From: Thalassolituus sp034111725
Lineage (GTDB): Bacteria > Pseudomonadota > Gammaproteobacteria > Pseudomonadales > Oceanobacteraceae
NCBI RefSeq assembly: GCF_034111725.1
Contig: NZ_JAWUWR010000047.1
Coordinates: 77,207-141,206, forward strand
Reading direction: 5' to 3'
DNA: 64,000 nucleotides
The position numbers and the translations under genes were made by a program. This document shows positions 42,680 through 52,206 of this stretch, in pieces (position 1 is the first letter of the stretch; each line of letters starts with the position of its first letter). The notes under the pieces are model-generated. The model did not search any database, had not been told where the DNA came from, and worked only from the letters and a program-made list of their open reading frames with translations.

Positions 42680-43813
42680 CTAGTAAGTACTGTATTTATT
42701 GTTTTCAATAAAGTCGGTCGTTAAACGACCACGCATTTTGTAGTAACCCCATGCGGTGTAACTCAAAATAATAGGGACGAAAAACATAGCCACCCAGAAC
42801 ATAATATTCAGCGTTAATTCACTCGAAACAACATCCCACACGGTCAAGCTTTGAGCGGGGAACGTGCTCGACGGCATAATAAATGGGAACAAGCTAAAAC
42901 CTGCAGTGCAAATAATTCCAGTTAGAGCAAAAGAACTAGAAACAAAGGCTAGCGCCCCACGATTAGCAATTGAAAATAAGGCAGTTAACAATAAACCAAC
43001 AAACCCCATGGCTGGTGCACTCATCATCCACGGATAACGACCATAATTTTCCAACCACCCGCCCGACTGCAGCATCACTTCTTTTTGCAACGGCGTTACT
43101 GCTTTGGTCACATCGTTAATAGCGCTAATGACATAACCATCAAGATTAGCTACCCAAAAACCAGCAACGGCAAATGCTACCGTAACCACAACGGCTAAAT
43201 ACAAAGAGGTTTTCCGCGCACGCTCGTGCAAAGCGCCATCGGTACGCATTTGCAAATAAGTCCCGCCATGCATCGCCAACATCAACAAACTGATGACACC
43301 CGTCAACAAGGCAAATGGATTCAATAATGCCCAAAACGATCCGGTATAGGTGGAGCGCATAAACTCATCGAAACCAAAAGGAACGCCCACCAGTAAATTA
43401 CCAAATGCGACGCCAAAGACTAAAGCAGGAACGGCTCCACCAACGGTTAAGCCCAAATCCCAAGCTCCACGCCAGCGTGGATCATCAATTTTAGAGCGAT
43501 ATTCAAACCCTACCGGACGGAAAAACAAGGCAAATAGCACCAAGAGTAAAGCCCAATAAAAACCCGAAAAAGCCGTGGCATACACGATCGGCCATGCCGC
43601 AAAAATGGCACCACCAGCCGTAATAAACCACACCTGATTACCATCCCAGTGCGGGCCGATGGTATTCATCATTACTCGACGTTCATTATCGGTGTTACCA
43701 ATAATGCGTAATAAGGCACCTACGCCCATATCAAAGCCATCGGTTACCGCAAAGCCAATCAGCAGAACACCGATCAACACCCACCAAGCGAGTTTTAATG
43801 TTTCATAATCCAT
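42680..43813 (-). CDS. cydB: Cytochrome bd ubiquinol oxidase subunit II
   Basis: A 377-residue membrane subunit with about nine helices. TDGFDMGVGALLR near residue 25 and GPHWDGNQVWFITAGGAIFAAWP near 50-72 are hallmark segments. It forms the heterodimer with CydA, oxidising ubiquinol and reducing oxygen to water with high affinity. It starts 11 bases after cydA. Confidence 0.97.
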   Translation of the reverse strand: MDYETLKLAWWVLIGVLLIGFAVTDGFDMGVGALLRIIGNTDNERRVMMNTIGPHWDGNQVWFITAGGAIFAAWPIVYATAFSGFYWALLLVLFALFFRPVGFEYRSKIDDPRWRGAWDLGLTVGGAVPALVFGVAFGNLLVGVPFGFDEFMRSTYTGSFWALLNPFALLTGVISLLMLAMHGGTYLQMRTDGALHERARKTSLYLAVVVTVAFAVAGFWVANLDGYVISAINDVTKAVTPLQKEVMLQSGGWLENYGRYPWMMSAPAMGFVGLLLTALFSIANRGALAFVSSSFALTGIICTAGFSLFPFIMPSSTFPAQSLTVWDVVSSELTLNIMFWVAMFFVPIILSYTAWGYYKMRGRLTTDFIENNKYSTY

Positions 43814-43824
43814 GGTGAATATCC

Positions 43825-45405
43825 TTACGCTGGTGCGTGAGTAGTAGTGTGATTACTTGGCTGTTCAAAATGATAGCGACCAGTATGTAAACTCGAAGGT
43901 CCTAAACGCGCAAAGCGAATCATTAAGTACATTTCAGCCACGAGCAGCAGTGAGTAGAAACCAATAAATGCGCCAATGCTCATATAAAGATCCGTCACGC
44001 TGCGTGTTGATACAGATAAGTGCGTTGGTAATATTTCACCAATAGACCAAGGCTGGCGACCGAATTCGGCAACAAACCAACCCATTTCACAGGCCACCCA
44101 AGGCGCAGGTAAACAAATAATCAAAGCGCGCAATAACCACTTTTGTTTCTCGGCGGTATGGCGTGCGCTGTAGTAAAAGGACAAGCCGATCAAAGTGAGC
44201 ATCAAAAAGCCTAAACCCACCATAATGCGGAAGGTAAAGAACATAGGGGCAACGCCTGGGATAGTATCTGCGGCGGCTTGCTTAATTTGCTCTTCTGTCG
44301 CATCGACGACATCGTTGGTGTATTTCTTCAAGAGTAAGCCATAACCTAAGTCATCTTTTACTGCTTCAAATTCCGCTTTCGTTGCGGTAGACACATCACC
44401 CGCCTTTAGCTTCAGCAGCACTGCATAAGCAGTCATGCCATTGCGAATACGCTCTTCGTGCTCAATCAGTAAGTCTTTAATGCCGGTAATTTCTTGGCTC
44501 ACCGAGCGCGTCGCTATCAACCCAAGCATGGCAGGAATTTTAATGGCGTAGTCGGTTTCTTGGGTTGCTTCATTCGGCAAGCCAATTAAGGTAAACGCGG
44601 CTGGCGGCTCTTGGGTTTCCCATTCGGCTTCGATGGCTGCAAGTTTGGTTTTCTGCACATCACCAATTTCATAACCTGACTCATCACCTAAAATAATGAC
44701 CGAAAAAATAGACGCTAGACCAAAGCTTGACGCGATCGCAAATGATCGACGAGCAAAGGGTAAGTCGCGTTTTTTCAACATATAAAATGCCGAGATAGCG
44801 AGTACAAACATAGCACCCGTTACATAGCCTGCCGACACGGTATGCACAAACTTAACCTGCGCTACGGGATTAAAAATAACGTCTGAAAAACTCATCATCT
44901 CCATACGCATGGTTTCATAATTGAATTCTGCACCAACAGGGTTCTGCATCCAGCCATTTGCGATCAAAATCCACAAAGCTGACATATTCGAACCGATGGC
45001 CACCAACCAAGTCACCGCTAAATGCTGCACTTTCGTCAGACGATCCCAGCCAAAGAAAAACAAACCGATAAAAGTAGACTCTAAAAAGAAGGCCATCAGA
45101 CCTTCAATCGCCAGCGGCGCACCGAAAATATCACCGACGTAATGTGAGTAATAAGCCCAATTGGTGCCGAACTGAAACTCCATCGTCAAGCCAGTGGTTA
45201 CCCCCAGCGCAAAGTTAATACCAAATAACTTGCCCCAGAACTTCACCATATCCTGATAAATCTGCTTGCCGGTCATGACATACACAGATTCCATAATGGC
45301 TAAAATAAACGCTAACCCCAGCGTTAATGGAACAAACAGAAAGTGGTATAGCGCGGTTATCGCGAATTGCAGTCGCGATAGATCCACCAAACTTTCACTG
45401 ATCAT
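43825..45405 (-). CDS. cydA: Cytochrome bd ubiquinol oxidase subunit I
   Basis: A 526-residue membrane subunit carrying haems b558, b595 and d. The N-terminal LSRLQFAITALYHFLFVPLT includes the haem b595 His. The GRQPW motif (VAEFGRQPWSIGEILPT) is near residue 450. The length and long middle section correspond to the E. coli-like long Q-loop form. It overlaps cydP by 11 bases. The cydDC assembly genes are not in the window. Confidence 0.97.
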   Translation of the reverse strand: MISESLVDLSRLQFAITALYHFLFVPLTLGLAFILAIMESVYVMTGKQIYQDMVKFWGKLFGINFALGVTTGLTMEFQFGTNWAYYSHYVGDIFGAPLAIEGLMAFFLESTFIGLFFFGWDRLTKVQHLAVTWLVAIGSNMSALWILIANGWMQNPVGAEFNYETMRMEMMSFSDVIFNPVAQVKFVHTVSAGYVTGAMFVLAISAFYMLKKRDLPFARRSFAIASSFGLASIFSVIILGDESGYEIGDVQKTKLAAIEAEWETQEPPAAFTLIGLPNEATQETDYAIKIPAMLGLIATRSVSQEITGIKDLLIEHEERIRNGMTAYAVLLKLKAGDVSTATKAEFEAVKDDLGYGLLLKKYTNDVVDATEEQIKQAAADTIPGVAPMFFTFRIMVGLGFLMLTLIGLSFYYSARHTAEKQKWLLRALIICLPAPWVACEMGWFVAEFGRQPWSIGEILPTHLSVSTRSVTDLYMSIGAFIGFYSLLLVAEMYLMIRFARLGPSSLHTGRYHFEQPSNHTTTHAPA

Positions 45406-45631
45406 GGGTGTTCTCCTTCATATTAGAATCGGTAGCGGATGGGCTGACAGGTAATCCCCACTGCTCAGTCATGACCTCATCAACACGGCCTTGCTCGACC
45501 GAGTCGGAAAAATACAGCGTATAAATACCCCAAATGAGGGCCAGCTTGATAATGAGTAGCGCAGTCAATTCACGAATTAGCGCGGAAGACCACATAGAGG
45601 CTTTGTCTGAAGACGTTTTAAATATCGGCAT
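45395..45631 (-). CDS. cydP: Putative small subunit CydP of cytochrome bd operon
   Basis: A 78-residue protein with one membrane helix preceded by ALIRELTALLIIKLALIWGIY, the CydP pattern, and a polar C-terminal tail. GGAGG lies eight bases before ATG 45631. It is the first gene of the cyd operon and overlaps cydA by 11 bases. Its role in the oxidase is suggested by context and family name only. Confidence 0.75.
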   Translation of the reverse strand: MPIFKTSSDKASMWSSALIRELTALLIIKLALIWGIYTLYFSDSVEQGRVDEVMTEQWGLPVSPSATDSNMKENTHDQ

Positions 45632-45720
45632 CACTCAAACCTCCAGAACTAGGAGCGCCAGTATCTCAAACTGGCAAAGACTGCGTATGCGACAAGACGT
45701 CGCAGCTGGATGTAGAGCTG

Positions 45721-45734
45721 TTGAAATAGGTCAA
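45721..45734. promoter_or_regulatory. FNR/Anr-like box upstream of the cyd operon
   Basis: TTGA, six bases, TCAA: the conserved core of the FNR/Anr palindrome. Its centre is about 97 bases upstream of the cydP start codon. Control of cydAB by FNR-type regulators is common, which supports the call, but a matching -10 element at the ideal distance was not clear. Confidence 0.55.
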
Positions 45735-45826
45735 GATATAACTACATAAGCATGAAGATTTCAACTCTTCATTTGTCTTGTGTAGCCATTCTATTGATAC
45801 CGCCCCTCCCTAGGCTTGCGGCTATC

Positions 45827-45892
45827 GCAGTGGTATATTCAGAAGCAGTCTAGGCTCAGGCAGTGGTATATTCAGAAGCAGCCTAGGCTCAG
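45827..45892. repeat. 33-bp tandem duplication
   Basis: Two adjoining 33-base copies (45827-45859 and 45860-45892), each starting GCAGTGGTATATTC and ending CTAGGCTCAG, differ at one base. A partial third copy (CCTAGGCT at about 45809-45816) precedes them. Located between the cyd operon and the c-di-GMP protein gene. Confidence 0.9.
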
Positions 45893-46031
45893 GAATGACG
45901 AAAATAAAAGGCTTAGTCACAGATGTGACGAGAGCATATACAAAACACGGCAATAATTCCGAGATTACATAGCAATCGGAGCAGCCCCTGAGCAACTCAC
46001 CACAACCGTTTGGCAGACGGTTATAGAACCT

Positions 46032-49000
46032 ATGGACAGTGCAATGGCCGCGGATTTACGTGAACACCCAAGATTCACCAGCCAGCTAAATGCGCTATTA
46101 ACGCTTAGCGATGGGCGCAAGTTCGACTGTATCGTGACGGATTTTTCGCACAGCGGCATGAAACTTAATTGGCAGCACGGCAGCCTGAAAGGCACCGCGG
46201 GTGTGCATCAATTGCAACTTTCACTGGCAAACCCAGTCAATATTGCTGTGGAGTGGGTATTTCAACGCAATCAAGTTGTTGGCATTAAATTGCACGAGCC
46301 CGACGACCAACTCTTCTTGCAGCTACAAGAAGTTAATCAATCTAGCCGTGCCGGCGGCGGTATCACTAGCGAACAACGCGAAACATTTAAAAAGCTGTTT
46401 GTCAGCGAAGCATCTCGCCTCATCGAAAGATTACCGCGCCAGTGGCTCCCCGAATTTTTAGAAGGTACCTTCGATCAGGCCAATCAAGCTCGCAATACGG
46501 CAGAGCAGCAACAATGGCTGAAGCTAGAAAAACAAGTTAAAGCGCAGGGTGACAAATTCTTTCAGCGTTTTTCACAGATTTTAACTCATCAATTAAAACG
46601 CTGGATGGATGGTGAAGCTAAAATCTCTGACGAATCAGAAGACTATGAAGGTTCGATTGCATTATCACTGGTACACCAAAGCGATTTTGAAGATTGGTTA
46701 TTAGCAAAAGTAACCGCATCACATCTGCAATCGCATTTGAACAAAGAAAGCTTCGAGCTTAGACAGCTACTCGATACCATTTCCAGCGCCTCTGTCGAAA
46801 ACTGCTTTAACCCCATAGGCCCAAATACGGTAACCGAAGCATTTCGCGACAGTGTTGAAACCATTGGCCTACCACATGAGGCGCGAGAGCTTGCGTTCGA
46901 TACATTCGAACACGCGGCATTAACCTTACTGACGTCGACTTATCAAAATGTCATTCGCCAAATTAATATCCCACTGACATTCCGCTATCGTAAACCTAAG
47001 CAAGATGAACGTCCGCAGGCGGCAACGACGGCAAGTTATGCTCAAACGGAGCAGCCGACTGCCGGCACTGCAAATTCAGTAAAAGAACCACAAGCGCCAA
47101 AAAACCAGTACAGCGCAGGCAACACCGATAGTGCCAGCAATAAGCCATCAATGGCCGACTTCCAACGCCATCACGAAGAAGCACGCCAGGCCTACGAAAA
47201 CATTCAACACTTATTATCGTTGCGCTATCAACGCTCGCAACCAGAAAGCGAAGCTCCGGCCTTACCCGAAGCTGCGCCAGAACAAATTACCGATTTAGTT
47301 GCGGTGATGTCGCAAGTTAATGCCTTGCCAGACAGCCACGTACTCGATGAGTTAGAGCACGAACTTGCTCGCCAAGACGTAAGTCTGCCCGAAGATACGC
47401 GTCACGCAATCGACACCATTGAGCATGTCACCCGCGACTTACTAGACAACCCGCAAATTGCTGACTTTATCAAACCGTCGATCTCACAATTAGGCTGGCC
47501 GTTACTGCACTTGATGCTGAATGATGCCACCTTACTGTTCAATCAAGATCACCCAGGGCGCTTAGTGCTGAACTTGTTGGCACGCTTAGGACATTTGACC
47601 ACTACTGGCCAAGGCAAGATTCAGGCGACCCTAGAAGAATTAATCACCCCGCTAACGGACGATATTCAAAATAACCCCCAACAATTGGATGAGTTATTAG
47701 AATCATTGCAAACCATGGTTGGCAGTGCTGAACGTAAGGCCCGCAAGAACGCCGAGCGCGTCGCACAAACCGCCGAAGGCGAGTATCGCTTAGCCATGGC
47801 GCGTCGTCGTATCGACGCCTTAATTGGTCGTGATATCTCTGGCCGTACTTTGCCCAATTGTGTAGTTGAGTGGCTGCGTGAAGGCTGGCAACAGATGCTG
47901 TGCTTACTGCTGCTGCGCGAAGGCCCAGATAGCGTTCGCTTTAAAGGCGCAGTGAAACTCTATCGCCAAACCTTAGTACTATTTAATAGCAACAACACTG
48001 GGCGTCGCGAGCTCATGCTCAAGTTCGCCCCCATGATGGATCTCGCCCGCCAAGAACTAGATCAACTGAACGGTCCTCTGCCGCGCCATGACACATGGCA
48101 TAAAGCGATACTAGAAGCCGCAGAAGAGCACCTCAGTCACGGCGAAGTACGAGAAACCGTTGATCTGCCAGAATTCATTGAAGAACAAGAAGATCAGCAG
48201 CTGCAAGGTAAAGGCGCTCGGCGCGCACGAAATCTGCAAATGGGCGATCGCCTGCTCATCATTAGTAACAATCAAACCGTATCAATTGCTTGGATTGCGG
48301 CCGATATGTCGCGCTTCGCCTGCGTTAATCATAGCGGTATGAAAATCGTAGATTTCACCTTCAACGAACTCGCAATCGCACTCGAAGATGGCTCCATTAA
48401 GCGCTTATATGAAGCTGAGGAATCGGCGGTTGACCAGAGCGTTGATAGCCTAGTGCAACAGATCTATAAAGACCTATCCGAACAAGCAAACATTGATGCC
48501 CTTACCGGCCTAACAAACCGTCAGCATTTCTTGTATCTACTACAAGAACAACTGCAACAACATCTGCATAGCGGCGTGCCGCAGACCTTGTGCATGATTG
48601 ATATTGATCAGTTTAAGTTGATTAATAAAAACTACGGAGTGGAAGGCGGTGACATCTGCCTGCAAGCCATCGCGACACTTATTGAAGATCATGATGGCGA
48701 CGCCATTTGTGCCCGTATAGGCAGTAATGAATTCGCAGTATTGTTCCCGCGCCACGATATCGAACAAGCAGAAGCCAGTACGCGACTTCTGCGTAAGGCA
48801 ATTGAACAGTTCGATATACCAACGGGCGAAAGCACCTTCCGCGTTCATGTCAGCATGGGCTTGGCCGAATTAAATGCCGATACCACAGAAGCCGCGTTGT
48901 TATTTGAACAAGCAGAATCGGCCTGCATGCTAGCCAAAGACCGTGGCGGTAGCCGTATTGTGCGCTACGAATTTGATGACGCTTCACGCCAACGCCAAGA

Positions 49001-49754
49001 TGCCTTTATGCATTGGGGGAACAAGCTCAACCAAGCCCTTGAAAACGAACAACTATCGGTCCTGTGCGTTCCTATCAAAGCGATTCAAGAACGGCATAAA
49101 GGACATATTCAATACGAAGTAGTTATCAGCATCGCAGACGAGGATGGCGCTCAAATACCGCCATTAGAGTATCTACAAGCCGCTGAAAACTATAACCGCA
49201 TGTACATGTTAGACCGCTGGATTATCGAACAGATGGTGCAATGGCTGGCTGATAACCCTGAGACTGCTGCGACAATTCAGCGTTTCGTTCTGCGCCTGTC
49301 GGGGCACGCTATCAACGATGAAAGTTTGTTAGCCTACATCTTTGAGCAGGCAAGAGAAAAAGACGTGCCCGTTAATAAGCTCTGCTTTGAACTGAATGAA
49401 ACATCTGCCATTAAAGATCTCGATGACGCCGCCGATTTCATGCACGAAATGCGCAGTCTTGGCTGTAAGTTCGTGCTTGCTGATTTTGGTACTGGGCAAT
49501 CCTCATTCCGCTATCTAAAAGCCTTACCGGTTGACTTTGTTAAGATCGACCATAACTTTATTGATGGCCTAAATAGCAGCTCAGCCGACTACGCCCTGAT
49601 TAAATCGATTCAGGAAATCGCGCAATTTATGGCGAAGAAAACCATCGCTGAATATAGCCCAAATCAATCCGTATGGGAGATTCTGCGAGGTATTGGCATC
49701 GACTACAGTGTTGCATCATCGGACGATCACATTGCCCTACAAGATCTGGCTTAA
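46032..49754 (+). CDS. PilZ-DUF1631-GGDEF-EAL protein with degenerate catalytic motifs
   Basis: A 1240-residue cytoplasmic protein. The PilZ-like domain (about 5-90) keeps both c-di-GMP motifs, REHPR and DFSHSG. A long DUF1631 region (about 130-780) includes HPGRLVLNLLARLGH and WLREGWQQMLCLLLLREG. The GGDEF domain (about 815-970) has GSNEF near 897 in place of GGDEF. The EAL domain (about 990-1235) has EVV near 1026 instead of EAL and ADFGTG near 1150 instead of DDFGTG. Synthesis and hydrolysis of c-di-GMP are therefore both doubtful; a binding or scaffold role is likelier. No strong ribosome binding site precedes ATG 46032. Confidence 0.9.
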   Translation: MDSAMAADLREHPRFTSQLNALLTLSDGRKFDCIVTDFSHSGMKLNWQHGSLKGTAGVHQLQLSLANPVNIAVEWVFQRNQVVGIKLHEPDDQLFLQLQEVNQSSRAGGGITSEQRETFKKLFVSEASRLIERLPRQWLPEFLEGTFDQANQARNTAEQQQWLKLEKQVKAQGDKFFQRFSQILTHQLKRWMDGEAKISDESEDYEGSIALSLVHQSDFEDWLLAKVTASHLQSHLNKESFELRQLLDTISSASVENCFNPIGPNTVTEAFRDSVETIGLPHEARELAFDTFEHAALTLLTSTYQNVIRQINIPLTFRYRKPKQDERPQAATTASYAQTEQPTAGTANSVKEPQAPKNQYSAGNTDSASNKPSMADFQRHHEEARQAYENIQHLLSLRYQRSQPESEAPALPEAAPEQITDLVAVMSQVNALPDSHVLDELEHELARQDVSLPEDTRHAIDTIEHVTRDLLDNPQIADFIKPSISQLGWPLLHLMLNDATLLFNQDHPGRLVLNLLARLGHLTTTGQGKIQATLEELITPLTDDIQNNPQQLDELLESLQTMVGSAERKARKNAERVAQTAEGEYRLAMARRRIDALIGRDISGRTLPNCVVEWLREGWQQMLCLLLLREGPDSVRFKGAVKLYRQTLVLFNSNNTGRRELMLKFAPMMDLARQELDQLNGPLPRHDTWHKAILEAAEEHLSHGEVRETVDLPEFIEEQEDQQLQGKGARRARNLQMGDRLLIISNNQTVSIAWIAADMSRFACVNHSGMKIVDFTFNELAIALEDGSIKRLYEAEESAVDQSVDSLVQQIYKDLSEQANIDALTGLTNRQHFLYLLQEQLQQHLHSGVPQTLCMIDIDQFKLINKNYGVEGGDICLQAIATLIEDHDGDAICARIGSNEFAVLFPRHDIEQAEASTRLLRKAIEQFDIPTGESTFRVHVSMGLAELNADTTEAALLFEQAESACMLAKDRGGSRIVRYEFDDASRQRQDAFMHWGNKLNQALENEQLSVLCVPIKAIQERHKGHIQYEVVISIADEDGAQIPPLEYLQAAENYNRMYMLDRWIIEQMVQWLADNPETAATIQRFVLRLSGHAINDESLLAYIFEQAREKDVPVNKLCFELNETSAIKDLDDAADFMHEMRSLGCKFVLADFGTGQSSFRYLKALPVDFVKIDHNFIDGLNSSSADYALIKSIQEIAQFMAKKTIAEYSPNQSVWEILRGIGIDYSVASSDDHIALQDLA

Positions 49755-49890
49755 ACGTAGGCTATTAACGCTTGAGTCGATGAATGCCTCAACCTACTCC
49801 CGGGCGCCTGAATGACAAGTGTCTGGGTTTAGTGAAACCGTCACCCTAACCGGTGTACAATCCGTGCTCCAAATCTCAATAGTGCCTGAC

Positions 49891-50724
49891 ATGAAATCGA
49901 TTTTGACCATAGGGCTGTGCCTAGTAATGGCCGCCTGCTCTGTTGGCAGACTGCCGAGCAATCTATCTCGTTCCATGATGAACCAAGATGATCCTGCGGT
50001 AGTAGCCGCTGGCGCCCCTGCCTATTTACTACTGTTAGATGCCTTGGTTCTAACTTATCCCGATGACGAAGACTTCCTACTTGCCGCTTCTCGTTTGTAT
50101 GGAGCATATGCCGGCGTATTTGCTCAAGATGAAGAGCAAGCTAAATCAATGGCCGACAAAGCCATGACCTACGCCCGACGAGCACTGTGCGAATACGATG
50201 ATGATGCTTGTCGTCTAGTGGATGGTCCTGCGGATGCTCTCAATAACGCCCTATATTTAGACTACGACAGCGACGACATTGCCGTTTTTTACGCATTTGC
50301 TTCTGCTTGGGCCGGTTGGATTCAAGCTAATACTGACGACTGGAATGCCATTGCGCAGTTATCAAAAGTAACGATCCTAATGACTTGGGTAGCCAGCCAT
50401 GATCCGGCATACGACAACGCCACTGTGCAAGTCTATTTAGGCGTATTGGAAACCCAACTTCCACCATCATTAGGCGGCAAACCAGAAGCAGGTCGAGCGC
50501 ACTTTGAGCGCGCTATCGAATTAACCGATGGCCACAATCTCATGGCCAAGGTACTGTTTGCGAAACAATACGCCCGTTTGATGTTCGAACAAGAACTGCA
50601 TGATCGTTTGCTGCAAGAAACTCTCAGTGCCGATCCCCATTTTGAAGGCCTAACCTTGATCAATCGTTTAGCACAACGCCAAGCGCATCTTTTGCTGGCT
50701 GAATCCGCTGATTACTTTGAGTGA
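49891..50724 (+). CDS. TRAP-associated lipoprotein TatT
   Basis: A 277-residue lipoprotein: signal with lipobox MAAC (Cys16), then helical TPR-like repeats. It belongs to the TatT (Tp0956-like) family, which forms a trimer with a TRAP binding protein and is thought to handle hydrophobic ligands. ATG 49891 gives the lipoprotein signal directly; the frame is open upstream without need. It lies seven bases before dctP, and dctQ and dctM follow. Confidence 0.88.
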   Translation: MKSILTIGLCLVMAACSVGRLPSNLSRSMMNQDDPAVVAAGAPAYLLLLDALVLTYPDDEDFLLAASRLYGAYAGVFAQDEEQAKSMADKAMTYARRALCEYDDDACRLVDGPADALNNALYLDYDSDDIAVFYAFASAWAGWIQANTDDWNAIAQLSKVTILMTWVASHDPAYDNATVQVYLGVLETQLPPSLGGKPEAGRAHFERAIELTDGHNLMAKVLFAKQYARLMFEQELHDRLLQETLSADPHFEGLTLINRLAQRQAHLLLAESADYFE

Positions 50725-50731
50725 GACCATA

Positions 50732-51724
50732 ATGAAATTACTAACACCCGCTATATTAGTCTTAAGCCTACTAGCATCTGGGGCACAAGCCGCCACGCTA
50801 AAAATTGCTACACTGGCACCCGATGGTACTAGCTGGATGAAGCTATTGCGCGAAGCGGCTGCTGAAATAAAGACAGAAACGGAAGGTCGCGTAAACGTTA
50901 AATATTTCCCAGGCGGCGTACAAGGTAGCGACAAGAGCGTGCTACGTAAAATGCAGATCCGCCAACTGCAAGGTGGTGCTGTTGCCTCTGGTGCATTCGC
51001 GCAAATCGCCTCGTCTACTCAGCTCTATAGCCTGCCATTCACCTTCCGCAATTTAGAAGAAGTACGTGCAATTCGTGAAGAGTTCGATCCGTACATTATT
51101 CAAGATCTAGCGAAGAATGGCTATGTCGTACTCGGCATATCAGAAGGCGGGTTTGCTTATTTGATGTCGAATAAAGCGATCCGCACATCAAGCGATGTTC
51201 AAGATCGCAAAGTTTGGGTTCCTGAAGGCGATATGATCAGCCAAACAACGTTCGAAAACGGTGGCGTATCACCCATAGCACTGCCTGTTTCAGATGTGTA
51301 TACCAGCTTACAAACTGGTTTGATCGATACAGTTGCCGTTAACCCTTCGACCTCGATTGCATTGCAGTGGCATACCAAACTCGATTACGCCACAGATTAC
51401 CCTCTGGTGTTTTTGATTGGCATGATGGTCGTTGATGATTCTGCCTTTAAAAAATTCAGCCCGGCTGATCAAGCAACCGTCAAACGTGTTATGGCAGCTA
51501 CCTTCGCGAAAATGGATGCACAAAACGAAATTGATGAAGCCGGTGCACGCCAAGCCCTAGCACAAAACGGTATCGAATTCGTAGAGCTGACCGAAGCTGA
51601 CAAGACCGCATGGCAAGCATTAGCCAAAGGTGCGATTGCTGCTCTTGCCGATAAGAACGTTTATCCCGTCGATTTATACAAAAAGCTGCAACAGCGTCTC
51701 ATCGAATTACGTCAGGCTAAATAA
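50732..51724 (+). CDS. TRAP transporter solute-binding protein (DctP family)
   Basis: A 330-residue periplasmic binding protein with a signal peptide (1-20). Landmarks are LAPDGTSWMKLLREAA, KYFPGGVQGSDKSVLRKMQ and GLIDTVAVNPSTSIALQWH. The typical Arg that clamps a carboxylate is not obvious, consistent with the TatT-partnered subgroup. ATG 50732 is used instead of TTG 50717. Its stop overlaps the dctQ start (TAATG). Confidence 0.92.
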   Translation: MKLLTPAILVLSLLASGAQAATLKIATLAPDGTSWMKLLREAAAEIKTETEGRVNVKYFPGGVQGSDKSVLRKMQIRQLQGGAVASGAFAQIASSTQLYSLPFTFRNLEEVRAIREEFDPYIIQDLAKNGYVVLGISEGGFAYLMSNKAIRTSSDVQDRKVWVPEGDMISQTTFENGGVSPIALPVSDVYTSLQTGLIDTVAVNPSTSIALQWHTKLDYATDYPLVFLIGMMVVDDSAFKKFSPADQATVKRVMAATFAKMDAQNEIDEAGARQALAQNGIEFVELTEADKTAWQALAKGAIAALADKNVYPVDLYKKLQQRLIELRQAK

Positions 51725-52206
51725 TGAAGAAACTCGTAACTTGGGTGCATCGAGCAGAAGACAGTCTATTAGTGCTACTCCTACTCGCTATGATTTTACT
51801 GGCGGGATTCGATATTCTCGCGCGCTCGTTGTTTGGAGGCGGTGTCAGCTGGATTCCACCCTTGTTAAGAGTTTTAGTGCTATGGCTTGGTCTGCTAGGC
51901 GCTTTGTTAGCAACACGCACTCGAGAGCACATTGCTATTGATCTAATTAATCGCTTAGCTGGGCCAAACACCAAACGTTTGTTGGCAACCCTAACTCTGA
52001 GTTTTGCCGCTGTCATTTGCTGTATTATTGCTTGGCATAGCTATGCATTTCTCGCTGTATCACGCGAATTCGGCGATATTGCTTTTGCTCAAATTCCAGC
52101 TTGGCCGCTACAAGCTATTATTCCTTTTAGCTTTGGCTTGATGGGCCTGAGATTTATCGCGCAAAGTCTAGATACAGCGTTTAATGGCTTGGAGAAAAAC
52201 GCATGA
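51724..52206 (+). CDS. TRAP transporter small permease (DctQ)
   Basis: A 160-residue membrane protein with four helices, including LLALLLAMILLAGFDILARSLFGGG-type first-helix features (about 20-42) and LLGALLATRTREHIAIDLI near 55-75, typical of DctQ. It shares one base with dctP and four with dctM, so the set is coupled. Confidence 0.92.
   Translation: MKKLVTWVHRAEDSLLVLLLLAMILLAGFDILARSLFGGGVSWIPPLLRVLVLWLGLLGALLATRTREHIAIDLINRLAGPNTKRLLATLTLSFAAVICCIIAWHSYAFLAVSREFGDIAFAQIPAWPLQAIIPFSFGLMGLRFIAQSLDTAFNGLEKNA

Larger units (their letters stand above)
45632..46031. other. 400-base divergent intergenic region upstream of cyd operon
   Basis: Holds an FNR/Anr-like box (45721-45734) and a 33-bp tandem duplication (45827-45892). 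The 140 bases nearest the PilZ-DUF1631 gene show no convincing promoter or ribosome binding site. No open frame here looks like a gene. Confidence 0.6.
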
